This document shows, piece after piece, positions 16,134-25,553 of a stretch of DNA of 64,000 bases. Below the pieces are notes generated by a model, which worked only from the letters and a program-made list of their open reading frames with translations, made no database searches and was not told where the DNA came from. The stretch is from Actinophytocola oryzae (lineage in GTDB: Bacteria > Actinomycetota > Actinomycetes > Mycobacteriales > Pseudonocardiaceae). The first letter of the stretch is position 1; each line of letters opens with the position of its first letter. Both the position numbers and the translations under genes were made by a program. The stretch covers positions 1 through 64,000 of the forward strand of contig NZ_SOCP01000014.1 in assembly GCF_004364325.1 (NCBI RefSeq), read 5' to 3'.

Positions 16134-18806
16134 TCAGGCACGCAGCCGGCGCAGGAACGGGTCGGCCGGTGCGCGTGGCACGAGCCGCACCCGTGCGTCC
16201 AGCACCTGGCAGCCGTCCTCGCGGACGACGAGGGGGTTGAGGTCGAGCTCGGTGATCTCGGGGACGGTCTCGGCGAGGCGACCGACCCTGGCCAGGATGT
16301 CCACGAGCCCGCCGGTGGGCAGTGCGTGGTCGCCGCGGAACAGGGCGGCCGAGGACCGCAGCCCGTGCACCATCTCCGCCGCGTCCGCGTCGGACAGCGG
16401 GGTGAGGCGGGCGGCGCGGTCGGCGATCAGGTCGGTGTCGGTGCCGCCGAGCCCGAACACGACGAGCGGGCCGAACGTGTCGTCGGAGTCGACGCCGACG
16501 ATCAGCTCGCGGCCCGGGGTGGCCATCGGCTGGAGCAGCACGCCGTGCACGGAGGTGCCGAACTGGTCGCGGAACCCCGCGACCGCGGCCAGGAGCTCCT
16601 CCTCGGACACCACGTCCAGCACGACGCCACCGACCCTGGCCTTGTGCAGCACACCCGCCGCGACCACCTTGACCGCGACTGGCCCGCTCAGCTCCCGCAG
16701 TGCCGCGACGGCGGCCTCGTCGTCGGGCGCGAGGATCGAGCGCACCGCCGGGAGGCCGAACATGTCCAGCAGCCGCGTGGTGAGGTCCGGGGCGAGCCAG
16801 CCGCCCTCGGGCTCGGTGGCCAGGAACTCCCGCACGAGCGCGTGCGCCTCGCCCAGCCGGATGTCCGGCGGGAAGGTGGCGGTGCCGTCGGACCGTCGCC
16901 GCCACCGCGCGTACGTGGCGATCCGACCGAGCGCGGCCGCCGCGGGCGCCGGGTCGGCGAAGCTCGCCGTGGCCGGTGCCGGATCGGTGTCGTCGCCGAG
17001 TCCGGTCACCGAGGCCAGCTGCCCCGGCCGGGCGACGAGCACGGTCTTGCGCCGCCGCCGGGCGATGGAAGGCACCGCGAGGACCGGGTCGCCGACGGCG
17101 GTCGGCACACCCGCCGCGAGGACGATGTCGATGTCGTCGTCGGCCAGCAGGATCTCGAGGCAGCCGGCGAAGGTGGCGGCGTCCACACCTGCCGTCGTGT
17201 CGATGGGGTTGCCCAGGCCGGCCTGTGGCGGCAGCAGGTTCGCGAGCGCGTCCCTTGTCGCCCGCGCGAGCGGCGCCACCGTGAGCCCGTGGTGGACGCA
17301 GGCGTCGGCGGCCAGAACTCCGGCGCCGCCCGCGTTGGACAGGATCGCCACCCGGTTGCCGGCCGGCAGCGGCTGCCACGCGCAGGCGGCGAGCACGTCG
17401 GTGGCCTCGCTGACGGTGTCGACCGCGATCACGCCGGCCTGTTCGAACAACGCGTCCCTCGTGACGGCCGGGGTGGCCGCCGCGGCGGTGTGGGAGGCGG
17501 CGGCACGTTGCGCGACCTCGCTCTCCGCCGACCGGACCGCGATGACGGGCCTGGTCCTGGCGAGCCCACGGGCCAACCTGCTGAACTTTCGCGGGTTGCC
17601 GAACGACTCCAGGTAGAGCACCGCGGCGGAGGTGGCCTCGTCGTGCCGCCACCACAGCAGCATGTCGTTGCCGCTGACGTCGTACTTGTCGCCGGTGGAG
17701 ACCATGGTCGAGACACCGAGGCCGAGCTGGCGCAGCAGTTCGACGAGCGCGATACCCACGCCGCCGGACTGGGTCACGACGCCGATCCCGCCCTCGGGAA
17801 CCGACCCGCGGACGAATGTGGCGTCCATGCGGACCGCCGGATCGGTGTTGACCACGCCGACGCAGTTCGGGCCGACCAGCCGCATGCCGTGGCGCCGGAC
17901 GGAACCGAGCACCCTCGTGGCCAGGTCCGTCCCGGAGAGCCCGGCCGAGATCACGACCACGGCGGGAACGCCCGCGCGGCCGCACTCCTCGACGGTGTCC
18001 GGCACGGACTCCGCGGGAACGCAGACCACGGCGAGGTCCGGGGTATCGGTCAGCTCGGCGATCGAAGGCAGGCACGGCACCCCGGCGATCTCCTCCGCGT
18101 GCGGGTTCACCGCGGTGAGCCGACCGGTGAACCCGCTGTCGCGCAGGTTGCGCAGCACGGCGTGCCCGATCGAACCCGGCTGCCGGCCCGCGCCGACCAC
18201 CACGACCGAGGACGGCCGCAGCACGTGCGCCAGGCTGGCCACATCGGCCACCCTGTCCCGCTCGTCGACGGCGGCGGCGAACGTCTCGTCCCCGGACAGG
18301 GAGATCTCCACGTGCCGATCGGGCCCGTCGGGAGTCACGCGGCAGGGCAGGCCCGCGTCGACGAACACCTTGATCATCCGGTAGTTCTCGGCGAGCACCT
18401 CGGCCACGAACCGGGTCACACCGTGCCGTCGCGCCTCGGACCTGAGGTGCTCCAGCAGCAGCGTGCCGAGACCGTGCGCCTGCACGGTGCCGTCCACGAC
18501 GAGCGCCACCTCGGCGGTCGGGCCGCCCGACGGCGCCTCGTAGTGGGCCAGACCTGCCAGGGTCCCGCCCAGCCAGGCGCCGACCGCGGCATGCCTGCCG
18601 TCGGGCGCCCTGGTGATGCGGTCGGTGATGGTGTGCAGCACCCACGTGCCGCTGCCGAAGAACCGCAGATACCTGTCGCGGTCGGACAGTCGCTCGTGGA
18701 GGGAGAGCACCGCGTCGGCGTCCGTGGGAACGATGTCGCGCACCACGACGACACGGCCGTCCGCCAGCAGGGCACGCACACCGCCGGCGTCGATCGCCGC
18801 GCTCAT
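16134..18806 (-). CDS. GNAT acetyltransferase fused to ADP-forming acyl-CoA synthetase-like protein
   Basis: An 890-residue fusion. The N-terminal GNAT domain is about residues 15-165. A CoA-binding Rossmann domain follows (VVVVGAGRQPGSIG), then a succinyl-CoA-ligase-like flavodoxin segment (VTQSGGVGIAL) and an ATP-grasp domain at the C-terminus. This domain order is that of Streptomyces PatA-type lysine acetyltransferases; E. coli PatZ has the opposite order. Such proteins acetylate and silence AMP-forming acyl-CoA synthetases. ATG 18806 is chosen over an upstream in-frame start because GGAGGG precedes it and it overlaps the previous stop (ATGA). An active NDP-forming synthetase cannot be excluded. 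Confidence 0.88.
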   Translation of the reverse strand: MSAAIDAGGVRALLADGRVVVVRDIVPTDADAVLSLHERLSDRDRYLRFFGSGTWVLHTITDRITRAPDGRHAAVGAWLGGTLAGLAHYEAPSGGPTAEVALVVDGTVQAHGLGTLLLEHLRSEARRHGVTRFVAEVLAENYRMIKVFVDAGLPCRVTPDGPDRHVEISLSGDETFAAAVDERDRVADVASLAHVLRPSSVVVVGAGRQPGSIGHAVLRNLRDSGFTGRLTAVNPHAEEIAGVPCLPSIAELTDTPDLAVVCVPAESVPDTVEECGRAGVPAVVVISAGLSGTDLATRVLGSVRRHGMRLVGPNCVGVVNTDPAVRMDATFVRGSVPEGGIGVVTQSGGVGIALVELLRQLGLGVSTMVSTGDKYDVSGNDMLLWWRHDEATSAAVLYLESFGNPRKFSRLARGLARTRPVIAVRSAESEVAQRAAASHTAAAATPAVTRDALFEQAGVIAVDTVSEATDVLAACAWQPLPAGNRVAILSNAGGAGVLAADACVHHGLTVAPLARATRDALANLLPPQAGLGNPIDTTAGVDAATFAGCLEILLADDDIDIVLAAGVPTAVGDPVLAVPSIARRRRKTVLVARPGQLASVTGLGDDTDPAPATASFADPAPAAAALGRIATYARWRRRSDGTATFPPDIRLGEAHALVREFLATEPEGGWLAPDLTTRLLDMFGLPAVRSILAPDDEAAVAALRELSGPVAVKVVAAGVLHKARVGGVVLDVVSEEELLAAVAGFRDQFGTSVHGVLLQPMATPGRELIVGVDSDDTFGPLVVFGLGGTDTDLIADRAARLTPLSDADAAEMVHGLRSSAALFRGDHALPTGGLVDILARVGRLAETVPEITELDLNPLVVREDGCQVLDARVRLVPRAPADPFLRRLRA

Positions 18807-19420
18807 CGGTGACCCTCCAGGACTCGCGCGCGGACGGCGTCGTCGAACACGTAGCCGACCCGGTTGAGCACGTCGACCACACCGGGCACGGTCCGCACCC
18901 GCTCCGCGAGCGACGCCCGCGCGCTGCGCCACTCGACCCGGCCGAGCAGCAGCACCACCCCGTCGCGCACGCTCACCACCAGTGAGGGCTGGTCCGCCAT
19001 GACACGCTCGACGTCGGCGCGGATCTCGTCGTCGGCGCGAAGGTAGGTGGTGAGCAGGTCACGCCGCGACACCACACCGGTCAGACGGCCGCGATCGGTC
19101 ACGTACAGCCGTCGCACCCCGGCCCCGACGAGCAACCGGGCAGCGGTCGGCACCGTCGTGCTCTCGCCCACCGTGTGCGGGTGCGGGTTCATCAGGTCCC
19201 GCGCGGTCGATCCAGCGCCATCCCGCCCACCGATCAGGTCGCCCGCCGACACCACGCCGATCAGCACTCCGACGTCGTCCACGACGGGCACGGCGCCGAT
19301 GGCGTTGCGTGCCAGGACCGCCGCGACGGTCGCGAACGGGGCGCCGGCGCGCACCGAGACCGGGCACCGCGTCATCACGCTCCCGACGGTCGGCACCGGC
19401 ACTCCGGTGATCACCTTCAT
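18803..19420 (-). CDS. CBS-pair plus BON domain protein
   Basis: A 205-residue protein with two CBS repeats (about 10-60 and 75-128) and a BON domain (about 135-200). The ATG at 19420 is chosen because GAGGAGG is 5 nt upstream; an earlier in-frame start lacks this. It is the first gene of the leftward stress operon, downstream of two DosR-like sites. Confidence 0.85.
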   Translation of the reverse strand: MKVITGVPVPTVGSVMTRCPVSVRAGAPFATVAAVLARNAIGAVPVVDDVGVLIGVVSAGDLIGGRDGAGSTARDLMNPHPHTVGESTTVPTAARLLVGAGVRRLYVTDRGRLTGVVSRRDLLTTYLRADDEIRADVERVMADQPSLVVSVRDGVVLLLGRVEWRSARASLAERVRTVPGVVDVLNRVGYVFDDAVRARVLEGHR

Positions 19421-19507
19421 CACGCCTCCTCGAACGTCGAACCCTTCTGCCACCAGCCTCGTCGCACGGCGAGGCCGTGATCAGAGGCGGAGGCAACGAC
19501 GGCTCCG

Positions 19508-19559
19508 GCGAAGGTCCCGCGACAGGTCCCGGCAGGACGAGGACCTTCGGCCTTGTCCC
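19508..19559. promoter_or_regulatory. two DosR-like boxes before the CBS-BON/GNAT/USP operon
   Basis: GCGAAGGTCCCGCGACAGG (19508-19526) and GAGGACCTTCGGCCTTGTCC (19539-19558) lie 90-140 nt before the operon start and just after the end of the P-type ATPase gene. Confidence 0.62.
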
Positions 19560-19562
19560 GGC

Positions 19563-22151
19563 TCAGGAGCCGGGCCTGCCGTGCCGCAACACCTTGTCCA
19601 GCTCGACCAGCACGAAGGCGGTCGCCCCCGCGCCGAGCGCGAGCAGCCACGCACCCGGCCCGACGGGGGCGGTGTGGAAGAGCGTGTTCATCGCGGGCAG
19701 GTACGTGAGCAGCAGCTGCAGCCCGACGGTGAGGCCGATGCCGAGCCACAACGCGGGGTTGCGCCCGGGGCGGGCCGACAGCAGCGGGTGGTCGAGCGAG
19801 CGGCAGCTGAACAGGTAGGCGATCTGCACGCACACGAACACGTTCACCGCGGTGGCTCTGGCCTCCGCCATCGACCCGCCCGCCGCGATCTCCCACCGGA
19901 AGGCGACGAACGCGGCCACGACGAGCAACGCGCCGACCATGCAGATCCGCCACAGCAGGGTCCTCGTCAGCAGAGGGCGGTCCGGTGGCCGCGGCGGGCG
20001 CGACATGATGCCGGGGCCCTTGGGCTCGAAGGCCATCGTCAGGCCGAGGAACACCGCGGTGGTCATGTTGACCCACAGGATCTGCACCGGCACGATCGGC
20101 AGCGTCGCGCCGAGCAGGACCGCGGCGACGATCACCAGGCCCTCGCCGATGTTGGTCGGCACGGTCCACGCGATGAAGCGGCGCAGGTTGTCGAAGACGC
20201 CCCGGCCTTCCTCGACGGCGGCCTCGATCGTGGCGAAGTCGTCGTCGAGCAGGACCATGTCCGCCGCGCCCCGCGCCGCGTCGGTGCCGCCGGCACCCAT
20301 GGCCACACCGATGTCCGCGCGGCGCAACGCGGGCGCGTCGTTCACCCCGTCGCCGGTCATCGCGACCACGTGACCCCGGTCCTGCAACGCCTTCACGAGT
20401 GCGAGCTTCTGTTCCGGCGACACCCGCGCGAACACGTCCGCACCCGCCGCCTCGGCGAGGTCACCGTCGAGGTTCGTGAGGTCAACGCCCGTGAGCACCC
20501 TGGCCTCGGCCGCCGAGTCGACGATCCCGACGGCCGCCGCGATCGCCCGTGCGGTGTCGGCGTGGTCCCCGGTGATCATCTTCACCCGCACTCCGGCGGC
20601 ACGGCAGGCGGCGACCGCCCGGACCGCCTGCGGGCGGGGCGGGTCGTGCATCGCCTGCAGGCCGAGGAAAGTCGCATGTGGACTGTCGATCTGGGTCTCG
20701 ACGGGCGCGGTGGTCGGGTCGAACGTGGCGAACGCCAGCACCCGGAGCCCGTCCGCGGCGAGTGCGCGCTGGTGTCGCAGCACGGCCTCGGCGTCGAGGT
20801 GATCGCAGCGGGCGAGCACCTCCTCGACGGCACCCTTCAGATAGCCGACCCGGGTGCCGTCGTGACGCCGGTGCACCGTCGCCATCAGTCGCCGCGCCGA
20901 CTCGAACGGCAGCACGTCCGCTCTCGGGAACTCCTGGTGCAGCGCGGCGGGATCCATCCCCGCGGCCCGCGCCGCGGCGAACAGCGCGGTCTCGGTCGGG
21001 TCGCCGTCGGCCACCCACTCGCCGTCCTCGTGGTGCAGCGTGGCGCCGTTGCAGAGCACGCCCGCGACAAGGCACTCGTCCTCGCCTCCCGCGGCGGACA
21101 CCACGGCGGTGACGGTCATGCGGTTCTCGGTGAGCGTGCCGGTCTTGTCGGTGCAGATCACCGTGGTCCCGCCGAGGGTCTCCACGGCCGGCAGGTGCCG
21201 GACCACCGCCCTGCGACGCGACATGCGCACCACGCCGATCGCGAGCACGATCGACACCGCCGCGGGCAGGCCCTCCGGGATCGCGCCGACCGCGAGCGCC
21301 ACCACGGCGGTGAACGCCTCCGCCACCGGCATGCCCCGCGACAACCCGACCACGAAGACCACCGCGGCGACCACGACGATCACCGCGGACAGCTGGCGTG
21401 CGAACCCGGCGAGCTTGCGTGTCAACGGCGTCGCCACCGCCTCGGTGCCGGCCACCATCCGCTCGATCGCGCCGAGCTGGGTGGCGGCGCCGGTCGCGAC
21501 CACGACCGCCAGCGCCGACCCCCGGCTCACCACCGTGCCCGCGTGTGCCGTGTTCGTCCGGTCGGCCAGCCCTGTCGCCCCCGGCAACCGGTCGGTTCCC
21601 TTGACCACCGGCAGCGACTCGCCGGTCAGCACCGACTCGTCCACCTCGAACGCCCGCACGTCGACGAGCCGCACGTCGGCTGGCACCTGGTCGCCCGCCG
21701 CGAGTGACACCACGTCGCCGGGCACCAGCTCGGCGGCCGGCACCCGGCGGGTCTCGCCGTCGCGGACCACCGCCGCCTCGGCGGGCACCATCCGCGACAA
21801 CGCGTCCAACGCCTTGCGCGCCCGCGACTCCTGCACGTACCCGATCACGGCGTTCACCACGACCACACCGGCGATCACGCCGGCGTCCACGAGCCCGCCG
21901 AAGGCGGCGGTGACCGCACCGGCGACGAGCAGCACGTAGATGAGCGGGTTGTCCAGCTGGGCGAGGAAGCGCCGCACCCGACCCGCGCCGCGCTCCGGCG
22001 CGAGGGTGTTCGGGCCGAATCGCACGAGCCTGCCCGCTGCCTCGGTCGAGGACAGACCCCGATCGGCCGAGACGCCCAACCCGGCCATGACCTCCACTGT
22101 GGACAACTGGTAGGCGTCGACCGGCGCCGCCGGTGTCTGGATCCCAGGCAC
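19563..22151 (-). CDS. P-type cation-transporting ATPase (CtpF-like)
   Basis: An 862-residue P2-type ATPase with the usual layout: N-terminal cation-ATPase domain, helix pairs near residues 65-110 and 245-295, the actuator loop with LTGESLPV, phosphorylation motif CDKTGTLTEN, hinge TGDGVNDAPAL and a C-terminal set of six helices. CtpF of M. tuberculosis is a DosR-regulated member of this group, linked to calcium export. The ion here is not decided by the sequence. It is divergent from the CBS-BON gene at 22300, with a good DosR-like box between. Confidence 0.92.
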   Translation of the reverse strand: MPGIQTPAAPVDAYQLSTVEVMAGLGVSADRGLSSTEAAGRLVRFGPNTLAPERGAGRVRRFLAQLDNPLIYVLLVAGAVTAAFGGLVDAGVIAGVVVVNAVIGYVQESRARKALDALSRMVPAEAAVVRDGETRRVPAAELVPGDVVSLAAGDQVPADVRLVDVRAFEVDESVLTGESLPVVKGTDRLPGATGLADRTNTAHAGTVVSRGSALAVVVATGAATQLGAIERMVAGTEAVATPLTRKLAGFARQLSAVIVVVAAVVFVVGLSRGMPVAEAFTAVVALAVGAIPEGLPAAVSIVLAIGVVRMSRRRAVVRHLPAVETLGGTTVICTDKTGTLTENRMTVTAVVSAAGGEDECLVAGVLCNGATLHHEDGEWVADGDPTETALFAAARAAGMDPAALHQEFPRADVLPFESARRLMATVHRRHDGTRVGYLKGAVEEVLARCDHLDAEAVLRHQRALAADGLRVLAFATFDPTTAPVETQIDSPHATFLGLQAMHDPPRPQAVRAVAACRAAGVRVKMITGDHADTARAIAAAVGIVDSAAEARVLTGVDLTNLDGDLAEAAGADVFARVSPEQKLALVKALQDRGHVVAMTGDGVNDAPALRRADIGVAMGAGGTDAARGAADMVLLDDDFATIEAAVEEGRGVFDNLRRFIAWTVPTNIGEGLVIVAAVLLGATLPIVPVQILWVNMTTAVFLGLTMAFEPKGPGIMSRPPRPPDRPLLTRTLLWRICMVGALLVVAAFVAFRWEIAAGGSMAEARATAVNVFVCVQIAYLFSCRSLDHPLLSARPGRNPALWLGIGLTVGLQLLLTYLPAMNTLFHTAPVGPGAWLLALGAGATAFVLVELDKVLRHGRPGS
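22093..22103. repeat. TCCACTGTGGA palindrome
   Basis: Copy of the iterated 11-base palindrome, inside the 5' end of the ATPase gene. Confidence 0.6.
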
Positions 22152-22204
22152 AGCCCCTCCTCCTCCGTCGTGCCCTCAGCCTCGCCGCGGAAGCCAGGCA
22201 CGCG

Positions 22205-22223
22205 ACAGGGACCGAAGTCCCGG
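22205..22223. promoter_or_regulatory. DosR-like box in a divergent promoter
   Basis: ACAGGGACCGAAGTCCCGG, a strong palindrome 54 nt from the leftward ATPase start and about 77 nt from the rightward CBS-BON start. Confidence 0.75.
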
Positions 22224-22299
22224 TCAACCCGGGCCAACGGACCGCAGCGACAGCACTGGTGGACGCGCACGCTGGGGACACCGAGACGAGGAGGTCGTG

Positions 22300-23019
22300 A
22301 TGAGCCACCAGAAGGTCAGGACCGTGATGAGCACGGACGTCACCACGGTCCACGAGGACACGCCGTTCAAGGACGTCGCCCGCGCGCTGGCCGCGCGGGA
22401 CGTGAGCGCGGTTCCGGTCGTCGGCCGGGACGGACGGGTGGTCGGCGTGGTCTCCGAGGCGGACCTGCTCGTCAAGCAGGGCACGCAGGAGCTGGACTTC
22501 TCACGTTCGCTGCTGCGGTGGTGGCGAGACCGGCGCGACATCCGCCGCGCTTCGGCGACCACGGCCGCACAGCTGATGACCGCACCGGCGATCACCGTCA
22601 CCGGGGACACGACGGTCGCCGGCGCGGCCCGCGTTCTCACCGAGCACAACGTGAAGCGACTGCCGGTCGTGCGGGGCGACGGCACGCTGGTCGGGATCGT
22701 CAGCCGCAAGGACCTGCTGGCCGTGTTCCTGCGCAAGGACGAGGACATCCGCGACGAGGTCGTCGAGCGCGTCTTTACCCGGGGCATCGGCATGGCGGTC
22801 AACCCGGCCACGGTCACGGTCGACGTCCACGACGGCGAGGTCACCCTCACCGGGCAGCTCGACCTGCGCAGCCAGCTCACGCTCGTCGAGGACATGACCC
22901 GGCACATCGACGGCGTGGTCGACGTGACGGTGTCGATGACCTACCAGTACGACGACACCCGCGGCCACATGCCGGACGCGATGGTCGTCGACATCACCCA
23001 ACCACCCCGCGTCCGGTAA
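22300..23019 (+). CDS. CBS-pair plus BON domain protein
   Basis: A 239-residue protein closely similar in layout to the one at 6274-6939: CBS repeats about 5-65 and 88-150, and a BON domain about 160-225 (ATVTVDVHDGEVTLTGQ). GAGGAGG five bases before ATG 22300 fixes the start; a GTG directly before it is also possible. Its stop codon overlaps the DosR-like box serving cydA. Confidence 0.86.
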   Translation: MSHQKVRTVMSTDVTTVHEDTPFKDVARALAARDVSAVPVVGRDGRVVGVVSEADLLVKQGTQELDFSRSLLRWWRDRRDIRRASATTAAQLMTAPAITVTGDTTVAGAARVLTEHNVKRLPVVRGDGTLVGIVSRKDLLAVFLRKDEDIRDEVVERVFTRGIGMAVNPATVTVDVHDGEVTLTGQLDLRSQLTLVEDMTRHIDGVVDVTVSMTYQYDDTRGHMPDAMVVDITQPPRVR

Positions 23020-23036
23020 GGACCTTGGTCCCTGCC
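23018..23036. promoter_or_regulatory. DosR-like box before cydA
   Basis: AAGGACCTTGGTCCCTGCC overlaps the stop of the upstream CBS-BON gene and lies about 90 nt before cydA. Confidence 0.72.
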
Positions 23037-23124
23037 CATCCGGCCGTTTCGGCACTGACCGCGACGACCACGCCGGCGGATGCTGGCAACCGACATCGAG
23101 CACACCTGTACCTGGAGAGGCCGG

Positions 23125-24516
23125 ATGGACGCGTTGGACATCGCACGGTGGCAGTTCGGCATCACCACCGTCTACCACTTCATCTTCGTGCCGTTGACCA
23201 TCGGACTGTCCTTCCTGGTGGCCGGCATGCAGACGGCCTGGGTCCGCACCAGGGACGAGCGCTACCTGCGCATGACGAAGTTCTGGGGGAAGCTCTTCCT
23301 CATCAACTTCGCCATGGGCGTGGTGACCGGGATCGTGCAGGAGTTCCAGTTCGGCATGAACTGGAGTGACTACAGCAAGTTCGTCGGGGACATCTTCGGC
23401 GCGCCGCTCGCGATCGAGGGGCTCCTGGCGTTCTTCCTCGAGTCCACCTTCCTCGGGTTGTGGATCTTCGGGTGGGACCGGCTGCCGAAGCGGCTGCACC
23501 TGGCCACGATCTGGCTCGCCGCGACCGGCACGCTGCTGTCCGCGTACTTCATCCTCGCGGCGAACTCGTGGATGCAGCACCCGGTCGGCTACCGGGTCAA
23601 CGGCACGACCGGCCGCGCCGAGCTGACCGACTTCGGCGCGGTGCTCACCAACTCCACGGCGGTCGGGGCGTTCGCCCACACGATCACCGCGTGCTTCGTC
23701 ACCGCCGGGATCTTCGTCGTCGGGATCAGCGCGTGGCAGCTGCGCCGCCAGAAGGCCGACGACGTGTTCCGGCCGTCGCTGAAGACGGCACTCGTCACCG
23801 TGCTCGTCGCGAGTCTCGGCGTGATCGTCACCGGCGACCTCCAGGCACGGCTGATGACCGAGCAGCAGCCTATGAAGATGGCCGCCGCGGAAGCCCTGTG
23901 GGACACTGCGGGCCCGGCCTCCTTCTCACTGTTCACCATCGGCACGCTCGACGGGTCAGAGGAGGTCTGGAGCCTGCGTGTGCCGGGTGTGCTGTCGTTC
24001 ATGGCGACGGGCCACCTCGACGGCACGGTCGAGGGCATCGACGACATCCAGGCGGCACAGGAGAAGGCGTACGGTCCCGGCGACTACCGGCCGAACATCC
24101 CGGTCACCTACTGGACGTTCCGGCTGATGATCGGGTTCGGCATGCTGATGGGCCTGCTGTCACTCATCGGCCTGTGGGTGCTGCGCCGCGGGCGGGTGCC
24201 GCGCTGGTTCTACGGTGCCGCGATCGCCTCCCTCGCCCTGCCGACCCTCGCCAACAGCATGGGCTGGATCTTCACCGAGATGGGCCGCCAGCCCTGGTCG
24301 GTGTTCGGGCTGATGACCACCGCCGACGGCGTGTCCCCCACGGTGTCCGCCGGCACGGTGCTGACCTCGCTGATCGTCTTCACCGTCCTCTACGGCGCGC
24401 TCGCCGTGGTCGACGGCGTGCTGATGTACCGGTACGCCAAGGCAGGGCCACCGGACCCGGCACCTCCGGAGTCCGATGTGGACACCGAAGAGCCCGCCCC
24501 CGTTTTCGCGTACTGA
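23125..24516 (+). CDS. cydA: cytochrome bd oxidase subunit I
   Basis: A 463-residue quinol oxidase subunit carrying hemes b558, b595 and d. H18 in TTVYHFIFVPL is the expected b595 ligand region, the GRQPW motif precedes the late helices, and the Q-loop contains the WSLRVPGVLSF segment. ATG 23125 follows GGAGAGG and gives the family N-terminus; an upstream in-frame start would add 15 unlikely residues. It is first in the operon cydA-cydB-cydDC. This high-affinity oxidase is used at low oxygen, in keeping with the DosR-like box in front. Confidence 0.96.
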   Translation: MDALDIARWQFGITTVYHFIFVPLTIGLSFLVAGMQTAWVRTRDERYLRMTKFWGKLFLINFAMGVVTGIVQEFQFGMNWSDYSKFVGDIFGAPLAIEGLLAFFLESTFLGLWIFGWDRLPKRLHLATIWLAATGTLLSAYFILAANSWMQHPVGYRVNGTTGRAELTDFGAVLTNSTAVGAFAHTITACFVTAGIFVVGISAWQLRRQKADDVFRPSLKTALVTVLVASLGVIVTGDLQARLMTEQQPMKMAAAEALWDTAGPASFSLFTIGTLDGSEEVWSLRVPGVLSFMATGHLDGTVEGIDDIQAAQEKAYGPGDYRPNIPVTYWTFRLMIGFGMLMGLLSLIGLWVLRRGRVPRWFYGAAIASLALPTLANSMGWIFTEMGRQPWSVFGLMTTADGVSPTVSAGTVLTSLIVFTVLYGALAVVDGVLMYRYAKAGPPDPAPPESDVDTEEPAPVFAY

Positions 24517-24530
24517 CTCAGGAGTTCTCG

Positions 24531-25553
24531 ATGGCACTCACGGACGTCTGGTTCCTGTTGATCGCGGTGCTGTGGACGGGCTATCTCGTCCTGGAGGGGT
24601 TCGACTTCGGCGTCGGCATGCTGCTGCGCGTCCTGTCCCGCGACAACACCGACCGCCGCGTGCTGATCAACACCATCGGCCCGGTCTGGGACGGCAACGA
24701 GGTGTGGCTGCTCGTCGCCGGCGGCGCGACCTTCGCCGCGTTCCCGCTCTGGTACGCGAGCCTGTTCTCCGGTTTCTACCTGGCGCTGCTGGTGATCCTG
24801 GTCGCGCTCATCGTGCGCGGCGTCGCGTTCGAGTTCCGCGGCAAGATCGACAGTGACCGGTGGCGGCGCGGCTGGGACATCGCGATCATGACGGGTTCCG
24901 CGGTGCCCGCCCTGCTGTGGGGCGTGGCGTTCGGCAACATCGTCCGCGGCGTGCCGCTCGACGCCGACCACGACTACGCCGGCACCTTCCTCACACTGCT
25001 CAACCCGTACGCACTGCTCGGCGGGCTGACCACGCTGTCGGTGTTCGCCTTCCACGGCGCGGTGTTCGTCGCGCTGAAAACCGAGGGTGAGGTCCGCGCC
25101 CGCGCCAAGGCCTTCACCCTGCCGCTCGGTGGCACCGCGATCGTACTCGGCGCGGCGTTCCTGCTGTGGACACAGTTCGCGTACGGCACGGGGTGGACGT
25201 GGGCCCCGGTCCTGGTGGCCGCCGTCGCGCTCGTGGCCGCCGTCACCACCGCCCGGCTCGGTCGTGAGGGATGGGCGTTCACGGGCACCGCGCTCGCGAT
25301 CGTGGCCACCGTGATGGTGCTGTTCGGGTCGCTGTACCCGGACGTGCTGCCGGCGAGCAACGACGCCGCGAACAGCCTGACGACGACCAACGCGTCCTCG
25401 ACGCCGTACACGCTCGGCATCATGACCTGGGTGGCGGTGATCTTCACCCCGGTCGTGCTGGCCTACCAGGCGTGGACGTACTGGGTGTTCCGCAAGCGCG
25501 TCAGCCGGGCACACATCCCGGCGGCACAGGGACTTCCGGCGGGACGCTCGTGA
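24531..25553 (+). CDS. cydB: cytochrome bd oxidase subunit II
   Basis: A 340-residue membrane subunit with eight or nine hydrophobic helices. LEGFDFGVGMLL in helix 1 and IGPVWDGNEVWLL are the hallmark CydB motifs. ATG 24531 follows CAGGAG, 14 nt after cydA. Its stop overlaps the GTG start of cydDC. It completes the bd oxidase heterodimer in the cytoplasmic membrane. Confidence 0.96.
   Translation: MALTDVWFLLIAVLWTGYLVLEGFDFGVGMLLRVLSRDNTDRRVLINTIGPVWDGNEVWLLVAGGATFAAFPLWYASLFSGFYLALLVILVALIVRGVAFEFRGKIDSDRWRRGWDIAIMTGSAVPALLWGVAFGNIVRGVPLDADHDYAGTFLTLLNPYALLGGLTTLSVFAFHGAVFVALKTEGEVRARAKAFTLPLGGTAIVLGAAFLLWTQFAYGTGWTWAPVLVAAVALVAAVTTARLGREGWAFTGTALAIVATVMVLFGSLYPDVLPASNDAANSLTTTNASSTPYTLGIMTWVAVIFTPVVLAYQAWTYWVFRKRVSRAHIPAAQGLPAGRS

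Noticed and set aside
15216..18812. A very long open frame on the plus strand opposite the GNAT/acyl-CoA synthetase gene
   Set aside because: Composition is low-complexity (His, Arg, Gly, Val, Asp) with no family motifs; it mirrors the third-position GC bias of the real gene on the minus strand.
19047..21707. An 886-residue open frame opposite the P-type ATPase
   Set aside because: No domain pattern and clear antisense composition.
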